In this document: one piece after another, positions 34,876 through 42,641 of the stretch
How the letters are laid out: each line of letters begins with the position of its first letter
Position numbering within the stretch: the first letter of the stretch is position 1
NCBI RefSeq assembly: GCF_000760115.1
Contig: NZ_JNAS01000001.1
Location: 1 to 64,000 of the forward strand
Direction: 5' to 3'
DNA length: 64,000 nucleotides
DNA from: Prochlorococcus marinus str. SB
GTDB lineage: Bacteria > Cyanobacteriota > Cyanobacteriia > PCC-6307 > Cyanobiaceae
The notes under the pieces: generated by a model
Told to the model about the DNA's origin: nothing
What the model saw: the letters and a program-made list of their open reading frames with translations, nothing else
Database searches by the model: none
Translations under genes and position numbers: made by a program

Positions 34876-35056
34876 TAATATTTTTTAGATTATTTTCCAC
34901 AATATCGTAATAGGTTATGCCTCCATAATCAGCATCTGAACAACATAAATCTCCATATAGTTCCTCTAACAAATCGTACGCATCTGAATACTTATCAAAA
35001 CTTTGAGCTGTTAATTCGTCTTCTTTTCCATCAATTCTAATTATTTTGTACGTCAT
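34865..35056 (-). CDS. 63-residue acidic protein
   Basis: Starts MTYKIIRIDGKEDELTAQSF, then YSDAYDLLEELYGDLCCSDA. The beta-strand start and acidic helix with a CC pair are the only features seen. It is linked by overlap to the 69-residue gene. Confidence 0.55.
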   Translation of the reverse strand: MTYKIIRIDGKEDELTAQSFDKYSDAYDLLEELYGDLCCSDADYGGITYYDIVENNLKNINGE

Positions 35057-35118
35057 ATTTTACTTAGATGCAAAAAGTATTTTTTTTGATTCATTAGTTC
35101 ATCCTATAAATAAAAATC

Positions 35119-35325
35119 TTATTTAGGAGTATTAGTTGGGTAAAGCTTCTGAATTTTATTTTTCTGAATTTCTATTTTTCTTCTTTCATATTTTTTTGCC
35201 ATTATTTTTCTGATAAATAATTGTGGGATAAGCCAAATTAACGCAATAGCTATAGCCATGAAAGCAGGATTTCTCCACGTTAACCTAATAATCTCTTGTA
35301 TAAATTCTTGATTGAAAATTTCCAT
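35119..35325 (-). CDS. 68-residue single-span membrane protein
   Basis: N-terminal amphipathic part (FNQEFIQEIIRLTW), one helix (PAFMAIAIALIWLIPQLFI), then a strongly basic coiled tail (KKYERRKIEIQKNKIQK). Function unknown. Confidence 0.55.
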   Translation of the reverse strand: MEIFNQEFIQEIIRLTWRNPAFMAIAIALIWLIPQLFIRKIMAKKYERRKIEIQKNKIQKLYPTNTPK

Positions 35326-35498
35326 ACATTTAATTTTGATGATAAAAATATCTTTGCTTTCTTATATAAAATTTTTAAAATTTCCTAACTCATCATAACC
35401 TTAAAAAATCTAATAAGGAATTTTATAAATTTTTTCTTTTTCTAGTTTGTTTTTTTTTAATTTGGATTTAGATTAATTATTTATTTTTTAGTTTAGAG

Positions 35499-36164
35499 AT
35501 GTCGACTTATCTAGTTACAGGATCAAATAGGGGGATTGGATTAGAACTATGTAGGCAAATTCATAAGAGGGGAGAAAAAGTAATTGCAACGTGTAGGAAA
35601 GCTTCAAAAGAACTTAGAGATTTAGGAGTGAGAATTGAGGAGAATGTAGAAATTTCTTCTGATGAGTCAATATCAAATTTGTGTAAAAAACTATCTGGAG
35701 TCAATTTAGATTGCTTAATTCATAATGCAGGAATTTATGAATTTAATTCTTTCGAAAACTTAGATAAAAAAAGTATTTTGCGCCAATTTGAAGTCAATGC
35801 ATTGAGCCCGATATGTATGACTCAATCATTTAAACATCTTTTAAAAAGATCTTCTAAAGTTGCTTTTATCACAAGTAGAATGGGATCTATTAAAGATAAT
35901 ACATCAGGAAGTTCTTATGGTTACAGGATGTCTAAGGTAGCCTTGTCTATGGCAGCAAAATCACTTTCCATAGATTTATCAAGAGATGATATCTATGTAG
36001 CTATTTTGCATCCTGGGTTAGTGAGTACAAGAATGACTGGCTTTACAAGAAATGGAATTAGTCCTGAAGAGTCAGCAAATGGCCTTTTAAAACGTATTGA
36101 TTCTTTAAATAAAAATAACTCGGGTACTTTTTGGCATGCCAACGGAGAAGTTTTGCCTTGGTAA
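35499..36164 (+). CDS. Short-chain dehydrogenase/reductase
   Basis: 221 residues. The cofactor loop is TGSNRGIG at the N-terminus, followed by IHNAGIY (NAG motif), a catalytic Ser in FITSRMGS and the YxxxK pair in YGYRMSK, then HPGLVSTRMTG. The layout resembles the CsgA/sniffer-like small SDRs. The substrate is unknown. It is the only plus-strand enzyme in an island of small minus-strand genes, so it was probably acquired or retained independently. Confidence 0.88.
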   Translation: MSTYLVTGSNRGIGLELCRQIHKRGEKVIATCRKASKELRDLGVRIEENVEISSDESISNLCKKLSGVNLDCLIHNAGIYEFNSFENLDKKSILRQFEVNALSPICMTQSFKHLLKRSSKVAFITSRMGSIKDNTSGSSYGYRMSKVALSMAAKSLSIDLSRDDIYVAILHPGLVSTRMTGFTRNGISPEESANGLLKRIDSLNKNNSGTFWHANGEVLPW

Positions 36165-36296
36165 AATCTATATTTTTATTTTTAAGAGATTTATATGGTT
36201 AATTTGTTAAAAAACTTTTAAATTTTTAACTAATTTCTTTCCTTGTTTAATTCTGTTAGTTATCTTAAGAAAAATATTAGTAAAGGAGGTGATTCA

Positions 36297-36419
36297 TTGT
36301 CGTATCTACCGAAAAATGCGGTTATTAAAGGGGCCGTGAATTCAGAATCTTCAACACATTCATCGGTCTCTTTTTCTTTGATTAAGAAAAAAGGTTTTAT
36401 AATTAACAGATTTATATAA
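36297..36419 (+). CDS. Possible 40-residue peptide behind a perfect Shine-Dalgarno
   Basis: AAAGGAGGTGATT (36282-36294) is a near-complete complement of the 16S rRNA 3' end, and TTG 36297 lies at ideal spacing after GGAGG. The frame runs 40 residues (starts MSYLPKNAVIKGAVNSES) to TAA 36417-36419. A terminator follows at 36442. The product was not recognised; it could instead be a regulatory RNA whose SD mimic matters. Confidence 0.4.
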   Translation: MSYLPKNAVIKGAVNSESSTHSSVSFSLIKKKGFIINRFI

Positions 36420-36441
36420 ATCAGTTACTTAATAGTTAAAT

Positions 36442-36474
36442 GCTCTGCATCTCAAGTAGTTGCGGAGCTTTTTT
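36442..36474 (+). terminator. Intrinsic terminator
   Basis: Stem GCTCTGC (36442-36448) / GCGGAGC (36462-36468), including one G-T pair, followed by TTTTTT. It ends the short transcript that begins near 36260. Confidence 0.7.
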
Positions 36475-36504
36475 ATTAATTTAAATATTCTTTCAAAATT
36501 TTCT

Positions 36505-36606
36505 CTATCTTTTTTGACCGAAGTAAATTAAGGCTAAAAATGATAAAGTGCTTACCAAAGCGATTAAGTACCATCCAGTTGAGGAGTTGCTAGTTATTTC
36601 GGTCAT
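36505..36606 (-). CDS. 33-residue single-span membrane peptide
   Basis: ATG 36606 directly follows the stop of the next upstream ORF (36607). Polar start MTEITSNSSTGW, one helix (YLIALVSTLSFLALIYF), basic end GQKR. Last member of a string of coupled small genes (36505-37178). Confidence 0.5.
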   Translation of the reverse strand: MTEITSNSSTGWYLIALVSTLSFLALIYFGQKR

Positions 36607-36696
36607 TTATTTTGATTTATCGGATGAATTGATTATTTGAGTGAAAATCACAATTGATATCATTAAAAAAACTAAAAGGATGTAAGTTAAGTTCAT
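36607..36696 (-). CDS. 29-residue single-span membrane peptide
   Basis: ATG 36696 immediately follows the stop of the 84-residue gene, and its own stop immediately precedes the next ATG. One helix (YILLVFLMISIVIFTQII) with polar tail. The end-to-end packing with both neighbours is the main support. Confidence 0.45.
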   Translation of the reverse strand: MNLTYILLVFLMISIVIFTQIINSSDKSK

Positions 36697-36951
36697 TTAT
36701 AGAAAAATGCTAATTATCAAAAAGATTATTCCTAGAACTACCGTAACAATTGCTCCATCTACTAATAAGTCTTTCCATGTATAATTTTCTAGCATCCTTG
36801 TTTTATCTTCTTCACTCATAAGGTTCTTTAACCATGTCCAATCTAAAATGTGTGTCAATGCAATACCAAAAATTAAATGACCAAACAAAATACCAATAAG
36901 ATCAATTCTAGAAATATCTTTAGTGAGACTTGTAATTAAAAAAAAGTCCAC
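36697..36951 (-). CDS. 84-residue two-span membrane protein
   Basis: Helix 1 around LIGILFGHLIFGIALTHIL, a charged loop (SEEDKTRMLENYTWKD), then helix 2 (GAIVTVVLGIIFLIISI). It overlaps the upstream 75-residue gene by one base. No family was recognised. Confidence 0.6.
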   Translation of the reverse strand: MDFFLITSLTKDISRIDLIGILFGHLIFGIALTHILDWTWLKNLMSEEDKTRMLENYTWKDLLVDGAIVTVVLGIIFLIISIFL

Positions 36952-37178
36952 TAGCTTTTTTCTTTATTAGATAAGGCACCACCTTCTTCTTTATATTTTT
37001 CCCAAGCCTCGCTTATTTTTGCTTTAGAGAAATTGTGTTTTCCCTCAGAGAATTTATTTTTCAGGCTATTTAAACTATTAGTTAGTTCTTTTTTTGTTGG
37101 TTCATCAAGAAAGTTTGATGTTAATTTCCATAAATACCAGCTACTAGCTAGAAGAAGAATTAATCCGAGTAATTGCAT
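36951..37178 (-). CDS. 75-residue membrane-anchored helical protein
   Basis: N-terminal membrane helix (LGLILLLASSWYLWKLT) followed by a long charged helix (PTKKELTNSLNSLKNKFSE). First gene of the coupled string 37178-36505. Confidence 0.6.
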   Translation of the reverse strand: MQLLGLILLLASSWYLWKLTSNFLDEPTKKELTNSLNSLKNKFSEGKHNFSKAKISEAWEKYKEEGGALSNKEKS

Positions 37179-37269
37179 ATTAGTTTTTTACCATCCTACA
37201 ACTTTTCAAATGGTTTCGATAAATTAATTTATTTAATAACTGCAGAAATTTTTTTGACTTAAATAAAAA

Positions 37270-37425
37270 TTAAAACTTTAACCAGTGGAAAAATACTCTA
37301 TCCAGCAGCCATATAGTTAGACCCCCTTCCATGAAAGCTAACCAATACATCCCGTAATCAGAAAATCCCATTTGTTCCTTTACTGTTTTAATTAATTTTT
37401 TGTGAGCTTGAATGAGATCTTTCAT
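37270..37425 (-). CDS. 51-residue small protein
   Basis: ATG 37425, TAA 37270-37272. Charged helix (MKDLIQAHKKLIKTVKEQMG) followed by a hydrophobic aromatic helix (YWLAFMEGGLTIWLLDRVFF). Possibly membrane-associated. No family was recognised. Confidence 0.5.
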   Translation of the reverse strand: MKDLIQAHKKLIKTVKEQMGFSDYGMYWLAFMEGGLTIWLLDRVFFHWLKF

Positions 37426-37439
37426 GAATAATCAAGTTT

Positions 37440-37691
37440 TTAAATCTGCTGAATTTCTTTAATTAAAAAACCTTTCCCATAGCAAGATAGACATGTTTTA
37501 GTCTCATCTAGTGAAATTCTTAGAAAACCTGCTCCATTACATCTAAAGCAATTTACTTTAGTGTTTGAATAGATCTTTGATTTAATTTTAGCAGCACGAT
37601 TTAAGTAAGAAACAGTTTCTTTACGACCGTTTGCTTGGGCAGCTTTATTTAAAAGCTTTTTATAACTGACTTTTAGTTCTTGGGTATTCAT
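37440..37691 (-). CDS. DnaJ-type zinc-finger protein
   Basis: 83 residues: an N-terminal basic helix region (KKLLNKAAQANGRKETVSYL) and two CxxCxGxG units, CFRCNGAGF and CLSCYGKGF, at the C-terminus. Four cysteines suffice for one zinc site of the DnaJ cysteine-rich type. No J-domain is present. Similar small zinc-finger proteins in plants and cyanobacteria assist thylakoid protein assembly; that role is inference here. Confidence 0.75.
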   Translation of the reverse strand: MNTQELKVSYKKLLNKAAQANGRKETVSYLNRAAKIKSKIYSNTKVNCFRCNGAGFLRISLDETKTCLSCYGKGFLIKEIQQI

Positions 37692-37982
37692 CTTTTGAAA
37701 TAAACTATGATTCTGATACAGGAAAAGCTAAGTGTTTAAATAATTTAAATAATTTTTCCCGTTTATATTTCTAATCTGATCTCATACTGAGATTTCGATA
37801 ATATAACTAGTATTTGTTTTATATGTTTAGTATCTGGAGTAATTAGTTTGTATATTTAATAGAAATTTTATATTTGAGAAACTAAAACTTTTGTGGGTGT
37901 ACATTTAAGAAATAATTATTTCACCATAGATAAGGAATTTTTGAAGATTTGTCGTTTAAAAATATTTTTTAAATCTAATAAA

Positions 37983-38225
37983 TCATCCAGCTTTTTTGAG
38001 GTTTTTTACTAAAAAATCATTTTCGTTAGTGAGAACTTTGAGCTTAGATTTTTCCAACTCTTTTCTGATTTCGGGACTTAAATCCTTTTTTGTCTGATTT
38101 AGATTCATAAGAATTGTTCTTAAATTATTTAAAAGACATGTGAAATCATAGTGATCCCCAAAAAAATTTGTGGATAGTTTTTTCTTAAAAGAAGATAATA
38201 TTTTATTTTGCACATAGAAATTCAA
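37983..38225 (-). CDS. 80-residue helical protein
   Basis: Soluble, rich in Lys, Leu and Asn; one Cys in YDFTCLLNNLRTIL. No domain was recognised. The 291-base stretch to its left (37692-37982) holds nothing that I can identify. Confidence 0.5.
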   Translation of the reverse strand: MNFYVQNKILSSFKKKLSTNFFGDHYDFTCLLNNLRTILMNLNQTKKDLSPEIRKELEKSKLKVLTNENDFLVKNLKKAG

Positions 38226-38577
38226 ATTTAATCAACATATTGTGGAAAACCCTGTTGAAAAACGCTTAAAAAGTGGATAACTCTTCGGGAGCATTATCAA
38301 AACAAGCTTTTCTGGAAAAGTTTTTAAGTATTAATACTTCATCAAAAAAAATAAAATATAGTTTAAAAAGTAACATAATCTCTTGTTATAACAGTGGGAT
38401 CATTACTTTTTAAAAAAGATAAATTTTCTATACCAGAATCTCATGTTGATAAACAATTTAAAAAGTTTTTTCTTCATGATGTATCAAATTGAAAATTAAA
38501 GTGAAGAAAAATCAATCAAAACTTGAAATTTTTAATTTTTGTCATATGTGTAAAAATTGTTTAATTCGGTTTTCTGT
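38226..38577. other. Gene-less stretch with DnaA-box-like sites
   Basis: About 350 bases of AT-rich DNA without an acceptable ORF. TGTGGAAAA (38241-38249, reverse complement TTTTCCACA) and AGTGGATAA (38272-38280, reverse complement TTATCCACT), plus TGTGGATAG just inside the neighbouring gene (38169-38177), have the same orientation and resemble DnaA boxes. Confidence 0.35.
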
Positions 38578-38643
38578 ATGCAAATATTTCTCAAACCTAA
38601 AGCTGATCAAATAAGGTTAACTAAGTTAAAAAATTTTAAATGA
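38578..38643 (+). CDS. Possible 21-residue leader peptide
   Basis: ATG 38578, and its TGA (38641-38643) overlaps the ATG of the next gene. The sequence is basic (MQIFLKPKADQIRLTKLK). The stop-start overlap suggests coupling, but this may be chance. Confidence 0.25.
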   Translation: MQIFLKPKADQIRLTKLKNFK

Positions 38644-38876
38644 CAGAAGAAAAAAAGGATTCAAAAAAATGTTCTGGAAAGAAAAACATTATGTTTGCCT
38701 ATGGTTTTATACAACTTGGTTCTAGTTTCGTATCTGCAATAGCTTTAGCTGCAATCGCTTTTGGATTCTGTTCAGTAAAAAAAGAGTCTAAACTTTTCAA
38801 TAAATGTGTTGCAGAAATTATTGAAGATGGCGGTACCAATTCTGAGGCTGTAAGGTATTGCAACGGGGGCAATTAA
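38640..38876 (+). CDS. 78-residue membrane protein with cysteine-containing tail
   Basis: Charged start (MTEEKKDSKKCSGKKN), a hydrophobic region (LGSSFVSAIALAAIAFGFC), then a polar tail with two further Cys (KCVAEIIEDGG and RYCNGGN). The tail pattern recurs in small picocyanobacterial membrane proteins of unknown function. Confidence 0.6.
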   Translation: MTEEKKDSKKCSGKKNIMFAYGFIQLGSSFVSAIALAAIAFGFCSVKKESKLFNKCVAEIIEDGGTNSEAVRYCNGGN

Positions 38877-38897
38877 AATTTCTCTCAGAATAATTAA

Positions 38898-39140
38898 GTG
38901 GACTCAACCTGTGATTTGATTATTGACTCTTTAAAAGAGGAGCCAATTGGAGAAACTGATCATTTTATTTGGCTTATAACAGATATTGGCATCGTTGCCC
39001 TATTTAAAAGAGAGGAAAACTTTGAAACTTATAGTTCAAATGTCGAAATTGAGGCAAATAAAATTGCTTTAGATATAACTAAAGAAGAGAAAGAGTACCT
39101 TAAAATAAAAGAGAGACAGCTTTTCTTGTTTTATTCATAA
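38898..39140 (+). CDS. 80-residue acidic protein
   Basis: GTG start at 38898. An alpha/beta pattern (DHFIWLITDIGIVALFKREE) with acidic helices at the end (TKEEKEYLKIKERQ). No family. It is 21 bases downstream of the 78-residue gene, likely the same transcript. Confidence 0.5.
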   Translation: MDSTCDLIIDSLKEEPIGETDHFIWLITDIGIVALFKREENFETYSSNVEIEANKIALDITKEEKEYLKIKERQLFLFYS

Positions 39141-39160
39141 TCTAGGATTTAGTTCTTGAT

Positions 39161-39355
39161 TTAGTAAGATGGCTCAAGGTTAAAGGCCGGCTCCATAATA
39201 TTGCTTTCGCTAACTAATTCGTAGGTTAGCTCTTTATTTAGGGCATTTATATAAGATATATAAAGTTTTCCCCAAACAAATTCAAATTCATCTTTACTTA
39301 AATTCTTGAAAAGAATTTCTCCTTTGAAGTAAATGTGATAAGAATCATTCATCAT
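39161..39355 (-). CDS. 64-residue soluble protein
   Basis: Starts MMNDSYHIYFKGEILFKNLS; similar in size to ferredoxin-like small proteins (SKDEFEFVWGKLYISYI). It is convergent with the 80-residue gene. No family was recognised. Confidence 0.5.
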   Translation of the reverse strand: MMNDSYHIYFKGEILFKNLSKDEFEFVWGKLYISYINALNKELTYELVSESNIMEPAFNLEPSY

Positions 39356-39450
39356 GGAAAATTAATCTTATCCTTTTTAACGCAGTGAAATATGTATGTA
39401 GTATTAGGTGCTACTAAAAAGAAATTTATATTTAGAACTTAGAAGTACTT

Positions 39451-39762
39451 TTAGACTATCCGTGTATTCATTTTTTGTTTTTTGAATAATCCGACTGTCT
39501 CATCAAGATCCATACAAGGCTGAATACTTATATCCATTAACCTTCTCCAGGGATGCCATTGCTTCCAAATTGTCTCAAGAGAATCTGCACTCACTACAGA
39601 ATGTCCAATCCCATTTTGAACCATAAAAATCCAAGAATGAACCTCATAGTTTTCAGGTCTGTTTTGGGGACCACCTGATTCATACCAATTAATTAGCATT
39701 TCTGCGCCTTCTTCTTGATCCTCGCCATCAGTAAATTCGTAGGAAATCAAATACCTTTGCAT
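39451..39762 (-). CDS. 103-residue protein, possibly DUF3303-related
   Basis: Starts MQRYLISYEFTDGEDQEEGA, later HSWIFMVQNGIG and WKQWHPWRRLMDIS followed by IQPCMDLDETVGLF. The order of an N-terminal strand, a Trp-rich middle and a C-terminal (I/V)xPxxDxxE segment is like DUF3303, but the match is weak. Confidence 0.55.
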   Translation of the reverse strand: MQRYLISYEFTDGEDQEEGAEMLINWYESGGPQNRPENYEVHSWIFMVQNGIGHSVVSADSLETIWKQWHPWRRLMDISIQPCMDLDETVGLFKKQKMNTRIV

Positions 39763-40045
39763 ATAGATTATTATTAAAATCTCTAAACTATTTTAACTCT
39801 AGATTTAGATATTGCCTCCTAATTTAATTAATGCTATGAAGTTTATAGAAGTGATTGTTTTAAATGACCGAAAGATTTGGGAAAATTAAAAAGAATATTT
39901 TGACTAATTTATCTTTTATAAATAAGACAATCTTGAAGTATTTTCAAAACCATGATCTGTTCGTATAGCTCCAGTTAACAGATAAAATTTGATACTTTTT
40001 AAAATACCTTAAATTAGTTACCATATTTGTACTGTATTGATAGCA

Positions 40046-40429
40046 ATGATAAATAAAAAGGATAGTAGTGATCCAATTGATAATTTAGAGTATGAAAAAG
40101 TTCTAGAAGAAGAAATAATTAATTCGTACGAAAGTAAATTTCAAAAAGATACTGCAGAAGATATTAAGATGATTAAATTTTACAGACTTAAAAGAACTCC
40201 ATTAGAAATATTAAATAGGTCATTTTTCTTTTTCTTTATTGGAAGTTTTCTTTTCTCTTTGTTTTTAGCTTATTCAGAAAGTAAGTTGTGGTTCATACTT
40301 TATGTCATAAGTGCATTGTCTTGTGTTTTTTATACTCCTAATAGAAAAGCACTTAAAGAGTTAATAGCAGCTTGGCCAAATATAGAGGATCTCATTAAAG
40401 GGAGGAGTATGTGGAGAAAAGGCAAGTAA
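40046..40429 (+). CDS. Two-span membrane protein, function unknown
   Basis: 127 residues from ATG 40046 (TTG 40037 possible). A long acidic N-terminus is followed by two adjacent helices (FFFFFIGSFLFSLFLAY and LWFILYVISALSCVFY) and a cytosolic tail (KALKELIAAWPNIEDLI). It is the first gene of a plus-strand string (40046-40663). Confidence 0.6.
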   Translation: MINKKDSSDPIDNLEYEKVLEEEIINSYESKFQKDTAEDIKMIKFYRLKRTPLEILNRSFFFFFIGSFLFSLFLAYSESKLWFILYVISALSCVFYTPNRKALKELIAAWPNIEDLIKGRSMWRKGK

Positions 40430-40436
40430 ATAGATT

Positions 40437-40529
40437 ATGCAACCTTTAAGTTCATTTAAAAAGTGGTTATTAAATATCCTTGTGCCATACATAGAGGGCA
40501 CCAACAAGAAAAAAGAGGATAAAAAATGA
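40437..40529 (+). CDS. 30-residue peptide, coupled
   Basis: ATG 40437 and TGA 40527-40529, the latter overlapping the next ATG. Amphipathic N-terminus (MQPLSSFKKWLLNILV) and lysine-rich tail. It lies seven bases after the two-span protein. Support is the tight packing. Confidence 0.45.
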   Translation: MQPLSSFKKWLLNILVPYIEGTNKKKEDKK

Positions 40530-40663
40530 GTCTAATAAAAGTTGGAATTATTGTTGAAATTTTTTTGTTTGTTGGAGTTTTTTTATGGGTTATGAAACTA
40601 AATAGTAAACAAAGTAGGCAACCATCTTTATCAAAAAAAACAATAAAAAACCTCAAATTTTAG
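40526..40663 (+). CDS. 45-residue single-span membrane protein
   Basis: ATG 40526 overlaps the upstream stop, with AAGAGGA in front as ribosome-binding site. One helix (VGIIVEIFLFVGVFLWVM) and a basic, Ser/Lys-rich tail. Function unknown. Confidence 0.5.
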   Translation: MSLIKVGIIVEIFLFVGVFLWVMKLNSKQSRQPSLSKKTIKNLKF

Positions 40664-40785
40664 AATTTTGATCACAAAATAAGGAATCTTTATAAAGAGA
40701 TCAAATTAATGGGAAAATTCTTTGCTTTTTTCTCTCACTTTACATATGAAATCGGTTAGAACATCTACATCGTTATTAAAAAAAT

Positions 40786-41139
40786 ATGGTTTCTTCCATC
40801 CAAGGTCTTGCTCCAATAACTAATCCATTAAATAGTGTCTTAATAGAAAAGAAACTAATAAATGTTGATCAAAAGTTTATTCAACTTGTTTCTCTGGCAG
40901 AAGGGTTACCTCGTACAGAAGTTATTGAAAGTGGTAGAAATTATTGGAGGGGTGTTTGTAGAAGCTTAATTTTTAGATTTCCAGATGACCTCGAAATTTT
41001 AAAGCTTGATGTGAGAAGTTATGTAGATAGATCTAAAGGAATTATTCAGATAAGATCTGCAGCAAGATTAGGACAATCAGATTTAGGTGTGAATCTAAGA
41101 AGAGTGGAATACTTGTTTAATCAATTAGAGAAATTTTAA
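40786..41139 (+). CDS. DUF1499-family protein
   Basis: 117 residues. The C-terminal half carries the family's hallmarks: SLIFRFPDDLEIL and IIQIRSAARLGQSDLGVN followed by RRVEYL. DUF1499 proteins are found in bacteria and plastids, function unestablished. No signal peptide; near-usual length. Confidence 0.8.
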   Translation: MVSSIQGLAPITNPLNSVLIEKKLINVDQKFIQLVSLAEGLPRTEVIESGRNYWRGVCRSLIFRFPDDLEILKLDVRSYVDRSKGIIQIRSAARLGQSDLGVNLRRVEYLFNQLEKF

Positions 41140-41216
41140 TTAATCTATTATTTATAAATTTAAGGTTCTTTTTACCAAATAGTTGTGCTTTAATTCATAA
41201 GAATATTTGAATTGCC

Positions 41217-41348
41217 ATGGTGAAGATAATTTTAGTTGGAATTATTGTCGCGCTTGTATATTCTCAACCTGACCTCCGTCTTACAGTCGCTGATTGGTTA
41301 AAAGCAGCTTCTGATTTTCTTATTGAATCAGTACAAGTAAAACCATAA
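41217..41348 (+). CDS. 43-residue small protein
   Basis: ATG 41217, TAA 41346-41348. A short hydrophobic start (VKIILVGIIVALVYS) could be a signal or anchor, then an amphipathic helix (ADWLKAASDFLIESV). Not recognised. The codon use looks less AT-biased than the flanking gaps. Confidence 0.5.
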   Translation: MVKIILVGIIVALVYSQPDLRLTVADWLKAASDFLIESVQVKP

Positions 41349-41531
41349 ATTAATTTTAAATCAAGCATTAAATAAGACCTGAGACAGTAATCATTTGTTT
41401 AATGCATACAGCTACGAAAAAAAATATTATTATCCTACTTAATATGTATTTCACTTAATCAAATAAATAGTTTTAGGAACATAATAAAAAATTTTTTTGA
41501 AATTTTTGAATAGTTAACGATAATAAGGGAT

Positions 41532-42587
41532 ATGAAGCTTAGATTATTTGAGTTCTATTTTATTAAAGACTATTTAAGGCCTTGGTTTGGTCTTATTTAT
41601 TCTTTATTCTTTCTGTTTTTTTTAGGTGCAATTGGCTATCGAATAACAGAGGGTTGGGAATGGAGTGATTGCTTATGGATGGTTCTGATCACAATAACCA
41701 CTATTGGTTTTGGAGAAGTTCAACCTTTAAGTCCTGAAGGCAGGATAGTAACTGTTTTAGTAATCGTTGGCGGATTGATCTTTATTCAATTTACCTTTCA
41801 AAAAGCTGTTAGATTATTTGAATCCGGCTATTTTCAAAGAGTAAATGAATTACGTTTTAAAAGACTTCTTAGAAAAATGGAAAATCATGTAATTTTGTGC
41901 GGATATGGGAGGGTAGGTCAGGAAATTTCTAACCAAATAAAAACGCAAAATATTCCAATTATTGTGGTTGAGAGCGATGAAGATAGAAAAAAGATTGCAG
42001 AAGAAAATGGTTTAGAAGTTCTTTGTGCTGATGCAACTCTTGACGAGACTTTAAAACTAGCAGGATTAGAAAAATGTAAGAGTTTGGTCGTCACCTTACC
42101 TAACGATGCTGCAAATTTATATGTAGTTTTGAGTGCTAAAGGTATAAGAAGTTCTATAAGAGTAATAGCAAGAGCTGGCACTGAAGAGGCTGCAAGTAAG
42201 TTGAGATTAGCTGGGGCAAGTATAGTTGTAAGCCCTTATATTGCAGCAGGAAGAGCAATGGCATCAATGGCTTTAAGACCTATTGCTATTGACTTTCTTG
42301 ATCTGCTCGCAGGAAGTGAATGTGAGATTGAAGAATTTGAATTAAGTAATGATATTAGTCTTTTTGAAACTGCAGAGAAAAGATCACTCTCTGAACTTGG
42401 AATAGGTAAAAAGAGTGGTGCAAAAATATTAGCTATAAAAGAAAATGAAAAATTGTTCACTAATCCAGGAGGTAATTTCATACTTCAACCAGGTCAGGTA
42501 TTAATAGCATTTGGTAGTAAAGAACAGCTAAATATTTTGAACGGTTTGTTGGGCAATCTTGTAGTAGCAGTAGAGTTATTAAAATAG
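41532..42587 (+). CDS. Potassium channel with TrkA-N/TrkA-C (RCK) domains
   Basis: 351 residues. Two membrane helices flank a pore loop with selectivity filter TTIGFGE (about residues 54-60). Next is the RCK Rossmann domain (HVILCGYGRVGQEI, about residues 118-131) and a TrkA-C domain from about residue 265. This is the MthK/Kch-like two-helix layout; four subunits form the channel, gated by a cytosolic ligand. It stands alone, 30 bases upstream of the cytochrome gene region. Confidence 0.9.
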   Translation: MKLRLFEFYFIKDYLRPWFGLIYSLFFLFFLGAIGYRITEGWEWSDCLWMVLITITTIGFGEVQPLSPEGRIVTVLVIVGGLIFIQFTFQKAVRLFESGYFQRVNELRFKRLLRKMENHVILCGYGRVGQEISNQIKTQNIPIIVVESDEDRKKIAEENGLEVLCADATLDETLKLAGLEKCKSLVVTLPNDAANLYVVLSAKGIRSSIRVIARAGTEEAASKLRLAGASIVVSPYIAAGRAMASMALRPIAIDFLDLLAGSECEIEEFELSNDISLFETAEKRSLSELGIGKKSGAKILAIKENEKLFTNPGGNFILQPGQVLIAFGSKEQLNILNGLLGNLVVAVELLK

Positions 42588-42641
42588 ATAGATTGAGATA
42601 CAGAATTATTTGCTAACTTGATTGTGGGTGGAATAAATCAA

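Noticed and set aside
40456-40656. 66-codon minus-strand frame
   Set aside because: It lies over two coupled plus-strand small genes with better starts and packing.
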